From Leifsonia sp. ku-ls (GTDB lineage Bacteria > Actinomycetota > Actinomycetes > Actinomycetales > Microbacteriaceae): 64,000 nt of DNA. The stretch's first letter is position 1, and each line of letters starts with the position of its first letter. This document shows positions 33,480-42,326 of the stretch, piece after piece. The translations under genes and the position numbers were made by a program. The stretch spans positions 434,001 through 498,000 of the forward strand of contig QKXI01000001.1 of assembly GCA_003367665.1 (NCBI GenBank). The letters run 5' to 3'. The notes below the pieces were generated by a model that worked only from the letters and a program-made list of their open reading frames with translations, ran no database searches and was not told the DNA's origin.

Positions 33480-34544
33480 CTAGGCGGTCCTCCGGATGCG
33501 GGCGTCGGTCTGGATGCTGGACGCCGGCACCGAGATGTCGGCGGTGTCGCGCATGACTTCGAGCGGCTCGCAGCTCTTGCCGCCGCCGAACCGCGACCAG
33601 TAGCGGGCGGTGGCGAGCACGAAGTCCGGCTCGAGGTAGGCGCGGAGCTCGGTCTGCGAGCGGAAGCAGTCGAGCAGTTGCAGCTTGGTCTCGGTGAACC
33701 CGTCGATCGGCACGAACCGGGTCGGCCGGAAGTCGATGGTCGCCGACGGGCTCTGGTAGCAGCACACCGTGCGCACCGAGCGCGTCGCCACGTTGGTGGC
33801 AGCGTGGACGGCGCGGTGGTCCTGGTGCCGGTCGTGCGACGAGTGCGTGTAGACGATGTCGGGCTGCACCTCGGCGACGACGCGCTCGATGATGCCGACG
33901 GTCGGGTCGGCGGCCGAGATCTGGGTGTCCTCCAGGTCCTCCAGGAACAGCCGCGCGCCGAGCAGCTCGGCGGAGGCGAGGGATTCGTGCTGCCGGTCGT
34001 CGGCGTCGCCGCCGCGCGCGCCGCGCGAGAGGGTGAGGATGACGACCTGGTTGCCGGCGTCGCGGTGCGCCGCCAGGATGCCGCCGACGCCGATCTCCAC
34101 GTCGTCCGGGTGGGCGCCGATCGCCAGCACGACCTGCTTCCGCGTCCCGGCGCGCTTGACCCGCCCCTCGGCGGCGAGCCGGTTCACGATCTCCACCAGC
34201 TCGGCCGACGCGACCGGCTTGGTGAGGAACTCGTCCGCCTGCGCTCGCAGCGCCGACACGGCGTAGTCGACGGAGACGTGCGCGGTCATCACGACGACGG
34301 GCATGCCCGGGTACCGGCTGCGCAGCTCCTTGAGCAGGTCGAGCCCGGAGATGCCCGGCATCTCGATGTCGGTGATGACGAGGTCGGGCTCGAACTCCGC
34401 GATCCTGTCCAGGGCGGCCGACGGGTCGGTCACGGCGATCGCCACGGCGTCGGCCCGCTTCTCCAGCACGGTCTTCATGAAGAAGGCCACATCCGGGTCG
34501 TCCTCGACCACCACCACCCGGAACTTCGTCACGGCACTCGCCAT
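33480..34544 (-). CDS. Receiver domain fused to PIG-L (LmbE-like) N-deacetylase
   Basis: Residues 1-125 are a complete response-regulator receiver: VVVVEDDPD (Asp15/16), phospho-acceptor Asp59 in VITDIEMPG and Lys109 in FLTKPVAS. Residues 138-330 are a PIG-L deacetylase with zinc motifs AHPDDVEIG (His145, Asp147, Asp148) and HQDH (240-243), plus LSRGARGGD. PIG-L enzymes remove acetyl groups from N-acetylglucosamine conjugates, e.g. in mycothiol and GPI synthesis. A receiver output of this kind implies that phosphorylation controls the enzyme. It heads the operon; TAGAGT (complement of 34566-34571) and AGGGG precede the ATG at 34544. Confidence 0.92.
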   Translation of the reverse strand: MASAVTKFRVVVVEDDPDVAFFMKTVLEKRADAVAIAVTDPSAALDRIAEFEPDLVITDIEMPGISGLDLLKELRSRYPGMPVVVMTAHVSVDYAVSALRAQADEFLTKPVASAELVEIVNRLAAEGRVKRAGTRKQVVLAIGAHPDDVEIGVGGILAAHRDAGNQVVILTLSRGARGGDADDRQHESLASAELLGARLFLEDLEDTQISAADPTVGIIERVVAEVQPDIVYTHSSHDRHQDHRAVHAATNVATRSVRTVCCYQSPSATIDFRPTRFVPIDGFTETKLQLLDCFRSQTELRAYLEPDFVLATARYWSRFGGGKSCEPLEVMRDTADISVPASSIQTDARIRRTA

Positions 34545-34663
34545 CGCATCCCCTATCTGGGAACGACTCTAGTAGGACGACCGGTCCACACGAACCGACG
34601 CGCCCGGGCACGTGTTCGCGATTTCACCCGCCGCCGGAACCGTGCTAGAGTCATCTCTTGTGC

Positions 34664-34740
34664 CGCGGGGTGGAGCAGCTCGGTAGCTCGCTGGGCTCAT
34701 AACCCAGAGGTCGTAGGTTCAAATCCTGCCCCCGCAACCA
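34664..34740 (+). tRNA. Initiator tRNA-fMet (anticodon CAU)
   Basis: The gene begins CGCGGGG and ends CCCCGCA-A-CCA. The first acceptor position is C1 opposite A72, an unpaired end diagnostic of bacterial initiator tRNA. The anticodon stem shows the three G:C pairs (GGG/CCC) flanking CTCATAA with anticodon CAT. CCA is encoded at 34738-34740. TAGAGT at 34646-34651 is a likely -10, twelve bases before the mature 5' end. Confidence 0.97.
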
Positions 34741-34746
34741 ATAAGG

Positions 34747-34786
34747 CCCCTGACCGGGAAGTTTTCCGGTCAGGGGTCTTTGCTTT
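34747..34786 (+). terminator. Rho-independent terminator of the initiator tRNA
   Basis: CCCCTGACCGG (34747-34757) pairs exactly with CCGGTCAGGGG (34766-34776) around eight bases, followed by the T-rich tail TCTTTGCTTT. It is the only hairpin in the window with a clear T-tract. Confidence 0.92.
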
Positions 34787-34838
34787 GTGGGCGAGGCGCG
34801 AGTGCACGACCTTCCCATCCTGCTGGCAAGCTGTACGG

Positions 34839-35675
34839 ATGCGAAACGCTGAGACCTCGTCCACGGGAATCGCCGACCACCTTCTCCGCGTCGGGACCCT
34901 TTACGGTCATGCCGTGCTCACGTGCGACCCGTCGAACGCGTCCGAACGGGAGCTCCTCGACCTCGCCTACCACGCGGGCGCCTGCGTCGAGCTCGTGAGC
35001 AAGAGCGTGCTGGCGCGCTCCCATCCGTTCCTGCTGCGGGAGCAGAAGGAATGGGTGATGAACGGTAAGGCGCTCGCGTCGACGGTCGCGGAGTGGCGAA
35101 ACGAACGCACCCTGAACGCCGGCCACGCGCTCTCGGCGGCGTGCACCATCCTCGGCGTTCGCCTGCGGGCCTCCGCCGCTGAGATTCTGAAGGACCGCAA
35201 CGCGGCCGCTCATCTGGGATTTCCGCCCGCGGACCCAGCTGGGCTGATCGAGAAGGTCGCCCTCTGGCTGTTCGAGCTGCAATCGCTCGAGGTGACGCTC
35301 GGCGAGCAGATCACCTCCGAACTGGCGAACTCCGTCACGCATCGTCATGCCTGGACCGCGGCGAGGCTCGCGTCCGCGAAGAAATCGTTCATCGAGGAGC
35401 CCAGCGCCGAACGCCGCGCCTGGGCCGCCGATCCGTCGGTACACTCCGACGGCGAAAGACCCGTCCGATGCCCGGCGTGCGAGCACACGGCGACGGAATT
35501 CACCTTCGTCGACGTGGAGGTCGAGTACGCGGGGCCGGGTGAGTACACCACGTCCCCGATCTTCGACCTCCTGCTGCGCTGCCCCTACTGCGGACTCGAG
35601 CTCAACGACTTCGACCTCCGGAGCCTTCCGGACGAGCTGGAAGCGCTCGACACGACGTCCGCGTCGGCCGGCTGA
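34839..35675 (+). CDS. HEPN-like protein with C-terminal zinc ribbon
   Basis: The 278-residue protein is not a named family to me. Residues 35-155 look all-helical (LLDLAYHAGACVELVSKSVLA, ALSAACTILGVRLR) and contain KDRNAAAH, with Arg120 and His125 matching the R-x4-6-H active-site motif of HEPN RNases. The C-terminal part carries two CxxC knuckles, Cys211/Cys214 (CPAC) and Cys248/Cys251 (CPYC), forming a zinc ribbon. It stands alone immediately after the initiator tRNA and its terminator, a typical insertion position, and converges on the UPF0182 gene. An RNase or RNA-binding role is inference; antitoxin or partner genes are not visible. Confidence 0.6.
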   Translation: MRNAETSSTGIADHLLRVGTLYGHAVLTCDPSNASERELLDLAYHAGACVELVSKSVLARSHPFLLREQKEWVMNGKALASTVAEWRNERTLNAGHALSAACTILGVRLRASAAEILKDRNAAAHLGFPPADPAGLIEKVALWLFELQSLEVTLGEQITSELANSVTHRHAWTAARLASAKKSFIEEPSAERRAWAADPSVHSDGERPVRCPACEHTATEFTFVDVEVEYAGPGEYTTSPIFDLLLRCPYCGLELNDFDLRSLPDELEALDTTSASAG

Positions 35676-35715
35676 CCGTCGAACCGCACGCCTCCACAGC
35701 TCCCCCGCCAACGCC

Positions 35716-35749
35716 GAAGCGGCCCGCGCACGGATGCACGGGCCGCTTC
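35716..35749. terminator. Bidirectional hairpin terminator between convergent genes
   Basis: GAAGCGGCCCG and its exact complement form an 11-base-pair stem with a 12-base loop, between the HEPN-like gene (plus) and the UPF0182 gene (minus). It can serve both. Confidence 0.75.
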
Positions 35750-35766
35750 GTGATCGTGACCGACAG

Positions 35767-38715
35767 CTACTTCGCCGCCGGCTGCCCCTCCGCCGCCACG
35801 GCGTCCGAGATGGCCTGCTGGAGGCGCTGCTGCGCCTCGCCGTAGGCCGCCCAGTCGCCCGCCTTGAGGGCCGCCTGGCTGTCGGAGAGCGCCTGGCGGG
35901 CGCGCTGCAGCGCGTCCTGCAGGGCGGCGTTGTTCGCCGTCGAGCTGCCGCCGGTGCCTCCGCCGGTCGTCTGGCCGCCGGACTGGCCGCCGGTGCCGCC
36001 GGCGCCTCCCGTGCCCGAGCCCGTCCCTGTCGTCGGGACGTTGTTGTCGCCCGCGTTCGCGCCGGAGTCGCCGCCGAAGAGGGCGTCGAGCGCCTGGTCG
36101 AGGGTGTCCTCGAACTCGATCTTGTCGCCGAAGGCCACGAGCACCTTCTGCAGCAGCGGGTAGCTGGTCTCGCCCGACGAGCGCACGTACACCGGCTGCA
36201 CGTACAACAGGCCGCCGCCGACGGGCAGGGTCAGCAGGTTGCCGTTGATGACCTCCGACTTCCCCTGGCGCAGCAGGTTCAGCTGTTGCGACACGGTCGG
36301 GTCGGAGTCGAACTGGTTCTGCATCTGGCCAGGGCCCGGGATGCTGTCGCCGGACGGCAGCTGCAGCAGTCTGAGCTTGCCGTAGCCGGACGCGACCTTG
36401 CCCTTCTGGTTGCCGGCGTCGGCATCCACGGACAGGTAGCCCTTGAGCACCGACCGGCTCGACTCACTCGTGCCCTGCGGGATGAACGTCGAGTAGAGGG
36501 AGAACGTCGGCTCCTTCTGGCCCGGCATCTTCAGCGTCAGGTAGTACGGCGGCTGCAGCGCCGGGTTGCTCGACGGCGAGGTCGGGTCGTTCGGCGTCGT
36601 CCAGGCGTCCTCACGCGAGTAGAACGAGCCGGCGTCGGTCACGTGGTACTGGCCGAGCACCGAGCGCTGCACCTTGAACAGGTCGGACGGGTAGCGCACG
36701 TGGCTCATCAGCTGCGCGCTCATCTCGCTGACCGGCTTGACCGTCGACGGGAAGATCTTCTGCCAGGTCTTCAGCACCGGGTCGGTGGCGTCCCAGGCGT
36801 ACAGGGTCACCGAGCCGTCGTAGGCGTCGACCGTCGCCTTCACCGAGTTGCGGATGTAGTTGATGTCGTCGAAGGCGTAGGCGGGCTTCGGCGTGTCCTT
36901 GTCGGCCGTCGCGTCGCTCAGGCTGCCCACGTGCGAGTACGGGAACTGGTCGCTCGTGGTGTAGCCGTCGATGATCCACTTGACCCGGCCGTCGACCACG
37001 GCGGGGTACGCCTGCGAGTCGAGCGTCAGGTAGGGGGCGACCTTCTGCACGCGCTTGATCGGGTCGCGGTCGTACAGGATCTGCGAGTTGTTGTTCACCG
37101 CGTCGGACAGCACGATCTGCTCGTCCTGGAACTTCAGCGCGTAGACCAGCCGCTTGAAGACGTTGTCGAGCTTCGGACCACCGTTGCCGCTGAAGGTGGT
37201 GTAGGTCTGCTGCGCGCCGTCGGCGCCGCCCGGGTAGTCGAGCTCGACGGCCTTGCTGCCCTTCGGCGCGCCGACGATCGAGTACGTCGGCGACTGCTCG
37301 CCGAAGTAGATGCGCGGCTCGTAGGTGCCGAGCGTCCCGGTGGTCGGGATGCCGGACTCCATGAACACCGGCTGGCCGTCGGTCGAGCGCTGGTTGCCGT
37401 AGGCGGCGACCAGCCCGTAGCCGTGGGTGTAGACGATGGTGTCGTTGAACCAGTTGCGGGCGCCGCCCAGGCCGGACTGCTGCAGCTCGCGCACGGCCAC
37501 CACCGCGTCCTGCTGGGTCCCGTTCATCTCGTAGCGGTCGACGTTGAGCTTCTCCGGGAACGCGTAGTACTGCCGGAACTGCTGCAGCTGGCGGAACGAC
37601 GGACTCACCACGGCGGGGTCGAGGATGCGGATCTGCGCCGTGGTCTGCGCGTCCTGCCGCAGCGCGCCCTGCTCCGCAGTGGTCTTGGCGTTGTACGGGA
37701 TGGTCTCGATGTCGCTCAGCCCGTACGCCTCGCGGGTGTAGTCGATGCCGCGCTGCACGTACTGCGACTCGAGCGTCTTCTGGCTCGGGTCGACCTGGAA
37801 GCGCTGCACCACCCACGGCACGATCGCGCCGACGACGAGGGCGGCGACGATGAGCAGCGCGGTGCCCACGATCGGGAAGCGCCAGCGGCCGATGAACGCC
37901 GTCAGGAAGAACAGGATGGCGACGAAGATCGCCGCGCCCGCCAGGATCGCCCGGCCCGGGATGGTGGCGTTCACGTCGGTGTACGCCGCGCCGTTGATCA
38001 TGTCGTTGACGTTGGAGTCGGTGACGGTCGCGTAGCGGTCGAGCCAGATGCTCACGCCCTGCAGCAGCAGGTAGAGGCCGGCCACGACCGAGATCTGGAC
38101 GCGGGCGGCGCGCGAGATGCGCACCTCCCGCCCGCTCACCCGGATCGACCCGTACAGGTAGCAGGTGGCGAGCGTGGCGAGCAGCGAGATCAGCACGACC
38201 GCCGACGCGAAGCCGACCAGGCTGCGCAGGAACGGCAGGTCGAAGAGGTAGAAGCCGATGTCGAGGTGGAACAGCGGGTCGGACTTGCCGTACGAGGTGC
38301 CGTTCAGCCACAGCGCGGCCGTCTGCCAGCGACTGGCCGCCGAGACGCCGGCGAAGATGCCGAACACGATCGGGATGCCGTACATCGCCAGCCGGCGCAG
38401 CGGCTCGATGACCTGCTGGTAGCGGTCGAGCTGCGAGTTCAGCTTGGCGTACACCGGACGCAGGCGGTAGGCGAGCTGGATGCACAGCCACAGCGGAACG
38501 GCCATGCCGAGGAACCCGATGAAGAACATCGCGAGGCCGGCCAGCCACTGCGTGGTCAGCACGTTGAGGTACCCGAGCTGGTCGTACCAGAGGATGTCCG
38601 CGTACAGTCCGGCGAAGACGAAGAACAGGATCACCACCGCGACGATCACGCCGAGAGTGATCCAGATGGCCGCGCGCCGGCGGCCTGCGGGTCGAGCTGC
38701 TGCTGTTGAACTCAC
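35767..38715 (-). CDS. UPF0182 family large membrane protein
   Basis: The 982-residue protein begins with a basic N terminus and about seven membrane helices (to about residue 310), followed by a large extracytoplasmic domain (about 315-880). A Gly/Thr/Ser-rich linker (about 890-930) and a C-terminal helix (LQDALQRARQALSDSQAALKAGDW, in part) complete it. It matches the actinobacterial UPF0182 family, related to Rv3193c, of unknown function. GTG 38715 is preceded by AAGAAGG and, further up, TAGGAT (complement of 38755-38760). It lies downstream of the YlbL-like protease gene, as in mycobacteria. Confidence 0.94.
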   Translation of the reverse strand: MSSTAAARPAGRRRAAIWITLGVIVAVVILFFVFAGLYADILWYDQLGYLNVLTTQWLAGLAMFFIGFLGMAVPLWLCIQLAYRLRPVYAKLNSQLDRYQQVIEPLRRLAMYGIPIVFGIFAGVSAASRWQTAALWLNGTSYGKSDPLFHLDIGFYLFDLPFLRSLVGFASAVVLISLLATLATCYLYGSIRVSGREVRISRAARVQISVVAGLYLLLQGVSIWLDRYATVTDSNVNDMINGAAYTDVNATIPGRAILAGAAIFVAILFFLTAFIGRWRFPIVGTALLIVAALVVGAIVPWVVQRFQVDPSQKTLESQYVQRGIDYTREAYGLSDIETIPYNAKTTAEQGALRQDAQTTAQIRILDPAVVSPSFRQLQQFRQYYAFPEKLNVDRYEMNGTQQDAVVAVRELQQSGLGGARNWFNDTIVYTHGYGLVAAYGNQRSTDGQPVFMESGIPTTGTLGTYEPRIYFGEQSPTYSIVGAPKGSKAVELDYPGGADGAQQTYTTFSGNGGPKLDNVFKRLVYALKFQDEQIVLSDAVNNNSQILYDRDPIKRVQKVAPYLTLDSQAYPAVVDGRVKWIIDGYTTSDQFPYSHVGSLSDATADKDTPKPAYAFDDINYIRNSVKATVDAYDGSVTLYAWDATDPVLKTWQKIFPSTVKPVSEMSAQLMSHVRYPSDLFKVQRSVLGQYHVTDAGSFYSREDAWTTPNDPTSPSSNPALQPPYYLTLKMPGQKEPTFSLYSTFIPQGTSESSRSVLKGYLSVDADAGNQKGKVASGYGKLRLLQLPSGDSIPGPGQMQNQFDSDPTVSQQLNLLRQGKSEVINGNLLTLPVGGGLLYVQPVYVRSSGETSYPLLQKVLVAFGDKIEFEDTLDQALDALFGGDSGANAGDNNVPTTGTGSGTGGAGGTGGQSGGQTTGGGTGGSSTANNAALQDALQRARQALSDSQAALKAGDWAAYGEAQQRLQQAISDAVAAEGQPAAK

Positions 38716-38799
38716 GTATGGCCTTCTTGGTCTCGCGTGACGGGTGTGATCTCCATCCTAGGCAGCGGACGCTGGGAGAATGTTGCGGCTGCGCCGACC

Positions 38800-39939
38800 T
38801 CAGCCTGCGGGGCAGGTGGGAAGATCCGCCGTGCTCGATCCGTCGCGGACGGCCTGCAGCACCTTGAGCGAGTCGGCGAGGGTCTTCACCGCGAACACGT
38901 GCAGACCGGCCGGAATGTGACCGGTGACCTCGTCGCAGTTCGAGGCCGGCGCCAGGAAGTAGCTCGCCTTCCCGGTGTCGCGGGCCGCGTACATCTTCTG
39001 CCGGATGCCGCCGATCGGGCCGATCTGGCCGGTGTTGTCGATCGTGCCCGTCCCGGCGATGCGCTTGCCGCCGGTGAGCGACTCGGGCGTCAGCTTGTCC
39101 ATGATCCCGAGCGCGAACATCTGCCCGGCGCTCGGGCCGCCGACGTTGTTCAGCTGGATCTTCACGTCGAACGGGAAGGTGTAGTCCATCCCGGCGCCGA
39201 TGCCGAGCACCACCTGGCCCTGCGACTCGACCGGCGTGAGGGACACCGTCGAGGCCTTCCCGTCGCGCACGATGCCGAGCTCCGCCGACTTGTCCGTTCC
39301 GTTCGCCTTGACCGCGTTCCGCAGCTCGTCGACGCTGTGGACGGCCGTCCCGTTGACCGAAGTGATCTCGTCGCCGACCTTCAGCACCGCGGCCGCCGGC
39401 GTCTTCGGGATGAGCTGCTTCACGGCGACGTTCTCCGGGAAGGTGTAGCCGAGCTCGGTGAGGGCGGCGGCGATGGCGTCCTGCTGCGAGTCGACCATCA
39501 GGGCCGCGTTCTGGGCGTTGGACTGCTCGGTCGTGGTGCCGGGCGGGTAGACGCTGTCGATCGGCAGCACGGCCTTGCTCGGCTGGAACCAGGCGCCGAC
39601 GATCTCGATCCAGCTCGGTCGCTGGTCGGGGTTGCCGACCACGTTGACGGTCAGCAGGTCGAGAGATCCGGTGGTCGGGTAGGTCTTCTTGTCCGGGATG
39701 CTGATGAGCGGTTTCGCGTCGTCCGCAGCGGGCGAGCCCACCTCCTGGTCGGTGCCGAGGGTGTTGTAGACCGGTCCCGGCTGCTCGATCACGAACGGCG
39801 CGGGGACGAAGGCGAGCACGAGCGCGAGCAGCACCGCGACGGCGATAGCCGACCAGCCGACGATCACCCGGCGCGGCGGTGCGACCCGCACCGGCTCCGG
39901 CCTGGTCAGCCCCGGATCGTCGTCGCTGAACCGGGTCAC
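38800..39939 (-). CDS. YlbL-family PDZ / Lon-type (S16) membrane protease
   Basis: The 379-residue protein has one N-terminal membrane helix (about 24-45), an extracytoplasmic PDZ domain (about 165-235, VLKVGDEITSVNG) and a Lon proteolytic domain with catalytic dyad Ser270 (GGPSAGQM) and Lys315 (GGIRQKM). It lacks an ATPase domain, as usual for YlbL. It should cleave envelope substrates presented through the PDZ domain. The start is a GTG at 39939 with AGAGGA upstream. It diverges from the zincin-like gene. Confidence 0.94.
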   Translation of the reverse strand: MTRFSDDDPGLTRPEPVRVAPPRRVIVGWSAIAVAVLLALVLAFVPAPFVIEQPGPVYNTLGTDQEVGSPAADDAKPLISIPDKKTYPTTGSLDLLTVNVVGNPDQRPSWIEIVGAWFQPSKAVLPIDSVYPPGTTTEQSNAQNAALMVDSQQDAIAAALTELGYTFPENVAVKQLIPKTPAAAVLKVGDEITSVNGTAVHSVDELRNAVKANGTDKSAELGIVRDGKASTVSLTPVESQGQVVLGIGAGMDYTFPFDVKIQLNNVGGPSAGQMFALGIMDKLTPESLTGGKRIAGTGTIDNTGQIGPIGGIRQKMYAARDTGKASYFLAPASNCDEVTGHIPAGLHVFAVKTLADSLKVLQAVRDGSSTADLPTCPAG

Positions 39940-40107
39940 GGGCCCATCCTCTCGGTCGTGTTCGCCACGGGCGCACGGCCCGAAGGCGAGCATAGGGCAA
40001 TTCCCATTCGCCTCCCCGGCGCCAGCGGCTAGCGTAGACGACAAGCCTGAAGCCGAGCCGACGGCGGACGCCTCGGGCCGGCTCACTTCGAGAAGAGGAC
40101 CCTGACG

Positions 40108-41466
40108 ATGGCCGACGATCGGAACGACGACCGGGACCCGGACCGCGACGACGACGAGCTCCGGGACATGCTGAACCAGTTCCTGTCCGGGAACGGCGCG
40201 TCCATCGACCCGAGCCGGCTGGCCGGCGCGGCGGGGCTGCCCAGCGACCCGGCCAGCATCCAGGCGCTCCTCGGCCAGCTGCAGAACGCGCTGATGAACC
40301 CGGGCGGCGGCATCAACTGGAGCATCGCGGAGCAGCAGGCGCGACAGCTCGCCGCCGACGGCGCCCACACCGTCACCCCGGCCGAGCGAGCCTCGCTCGA
40401 CCAGGCCTTCCACGTGGCCTCGCTGTGGCTCGACGAGGCCACCGGCGTCGCCGGCCTCAGCGCCACCCCGGAGCTGATCGGCCGCGCCGAGTGGGCGCGC
40501 CAGACCATGCCGCTCTGGACGCAGCTCGCCGAGCCCGTCGCGCTGAGCATCTCGGACGCCCTCACGCAGGTGCTCGCCGAGCAGGCGCCGGAGGAGATGC
40601 AGGCCATGCTGCAGAACGCGGGCCAGGTCATGCGCTCGATCGGCGGCGCCCTGTTCGCGATGCAGCTCGGCCAGGTCGTCGGGCAGCTCTCGAAGGAGGT
40701 CGTGTCCGGCGGCGACATCGGCATCCCGCTGCTGCCGGACGGCACGGCGGCGCTCATCCCGCAGAACGTGGCCGAGTTCGGCGACGGCCTCGACATCCCG
40801 GACGACCAGGTGCAGCTGTACCTCGCCGTGCGCGAGCTGGCCCACGCGCGGCTGTTCCGGCACGCCAAGTGGCTGCGGCTTCAGCTCATCACGCAGATCA
40901 CGGCGTTCGCCAAGGGCATCCGCATCGACACCGACGCGCTCGAGTCCCTCGCCGAGAACTTCGACCCGTCGAACCCGGAGGAGCTGCGCGACGCCATGGT
41001 CAGCGGCCGGCTGATCCCGCCGCGCACGGAGGAGCAGCAGGAGGCGCTCGCCCGCCTCGAGACCGTACTCGCGCTGGTCGAGGGCTGGGTAGACGTGGTC
41101 ACCGCCAACGCGACCCGCCTCCTCCCCCGCGCCGACGCCATCGCGGAGACCGTTCGCCGTCGCCGCGCCTCCGGCGGCCCGGCCGAGTCGGCCTTCGCGA
41201 CGCTCGTCGGCCTGGAGCTGCGCCCCCGGCGACTGCGCGACGCGGCCGCGATGTGGCGCGCGGTGACCGACGCCGTCGGCATGGACGCGCGCGACGCCCT
41301 CTGGTCGCACCCCGACCTGCTCCCCCAGTCGTCCGACCTCGACGACCCGTCAGCGCTGGTCGCCCGGCTCACCGCGGCGGCGACCGGCCAGCCCCCGGAG
41401 CAGGACGCGCTCGACCAGGCGATCGAGGACCTGCTGCGCGAGGACGGAGACCGGCCGACGGAGTAG
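40108..41466 (+). CDS. Zincin-like metalloprotease family protein (DUF2342) with altered HExxH
   Basis: The 452-residue protein matches the actinobacterial DUF2342 / putative hydrolase family (the Rv3195 type). The helix where zincins carry HExxH reads RELAHARLF, with Arg242 in place of the first His, and His246 retained, so a normal zinc site is unlikely. Other landmarks are IGIPLLPDGTAALIPQNVAEF and GRLIPPRTEEQQ. Function unknown; a structural or regulatory role is as likely as hydrolysis. AGAAGAGGA precedes the ATG at 40108, and TAGCGT (40030-40035) is a possible -10. Confidence 0.85.
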   Translation: MADDRNDDRDPDRDDDELRDMLNQFLSGNGASIDPSRLAGAAGLPSDPASIQALLGQLQNALMNPGGGINWSIAEQQARQLAADGAHTVTPAERASLDQAFHVASLWLDEATGVAGLSATPELIGRAEWARQTMPLWTQLAEPVALSISDALTQVLAEQAPEEMQAMLQNAGQVMRSIGGALFAMQLGQVVGQLSKEVVSGGDIGIPLLPDGTAALIPQNVAEFGDGLDIPDDQVQLYLAVRELAHARLFRHAKWLRLQLITQITAFAKGIRIDTDALESLAENFDPSNPEELRDAMVSGRLIPPRTEEQQEALARLETVLALVEGWVDVVTANATRLLPRADAIAETVRRRRASGGPAESAFATLVGLELRPRRLRDAAAMWRAVTDAVGMDARDALWSHPDLLPQSSDLDDPSALVARLTAAATGQPPEQDALDQAIEDLLREDGDRPTE

Positions 41467-41525
41467 CGCGCGTCCGGCCTGTGGATAAGGCCGGACACCC
41501 CCTCCGGATGCGGCAGGATGCCGGG

Positions 41526-42326
41526 ATGGTCCTGCTGCTCGACCCGGCTCTTCCCCGCGTGTGGCGCACGCCCGACAGCGTGCAGTTCGGGGTCGACCGG
41601 CCCGCGCTCGTGCTCGACGGCGTCTCGGCGGCGGAGGAGCGCATGCTGTCGGCTCTGGCCGGCGGCGTGACCCGGCGCGGGCTGGAGATGATCGCGCGCC
41701 GGTCGCGCGCCTCCCCGGCCGAGGTCGCGGCGCTGCTCGAGAAGGTGGCGCCGCTGCTCGTCGCGTCGCCCGCTCGTGAGCCGACCCCGACGCTCGTGGT
41801 GCTCGACGGCGCCGGGCCGACGGCGGCGACCGTCCAGCGGCTGCTGGGTGACGCCGGCGTGGAGGTTCTCGCCGGGCTGTCCTGGGCGGATCCGGCGGTG
41901 GAGCGGGCCGACGCCGCCGTGCTCGTCGCCTCCTACGCGGTCGAGCCGCAGCGGCATGCGCGCTGGCTGCGGCGCGACATCCCGCACCTGGCGGTCGTCT
42001 ACTCAGACGGCGGGGTGACAGTCGGTCCGCTGGTTTCGCCGGGTGGCGGCCCGTGCCTGCGCTGCGTCGACCTGCACCGCACGGACGCCGACCCGGCCTG
42101 GCCCGCCCTGGCGACGCAGCTGCACACGCTTCCTCCGCCTGGTGAGACGGCCGTCGCCGCGGCCGCCGCGGCGGCGAGGGCGAGCGCGGAGCTGCTCGGC
42201 GCTGCCACCGCGCGGCCGAGGGCGCTGACGGGGCGCAGCGGGTTCCTGCCGCGCGGAGCGGCCGAGTGGGTCAGCCGCGCGTGGGAGCCGCACCCCGACT
42301 GCGGCTGCCTCGGTCCTCCGGCGTGA
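41526..42326 (+). CDS. ThiF/cyclodehydratase-like protein
   Basis: The 266-residue protein resembles the YcaO-partner/ThiF-like family (Rv3196-like): a winged-helix-like N terminus (about 1-85) and a Rossmann-like E1 domain (LVVLDGAGPTAATVQRLL near 92). A cysteine-containing segment SPGGGPCLRCVDLHR (about 171-185) and a C-terminal HPDCGCLGP complete the CxxC and CxC zinc pair. It lacks an obvious adenylation arginine/aspartate set, so activity is doubtful. ATG 41526 follows a weak CAGGAT box by six bases; ATG 41508 is an alternative. Its last 56 bases overlap the end of the convergent helicase gene. Confidence 0.75.
   Translation: MVLLLDPALPRVWRTPDSVQFGVDRPALVLDGVSAAEERMLSALAGGVTRRGLEMIARRSRASPAEVAALLEKVAPLLVASPAREPTPTLVVLDGAGPTAATVQRLLGDAGVEVLAGLSWADPAVERADAAVLVASYAVEPQRHARWLRRDIPHLAVVYSDGGVTVGPLVSPGGGPCLRCVDLHRTDADPAWPALATQLHTLPPPGETAVAAAAAAARASAELLGAATARPRALTGRSGFLPRGAAEWVSRAWEPHPDCGCLGPPA

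Noticed and set aside
34664-35675. Integrated element at the initiator tRNA
   Set aside because: There is no integrase gene and no repeated tRNA 3' end downstream; only the single HEPN-like gene suggests acquisition.
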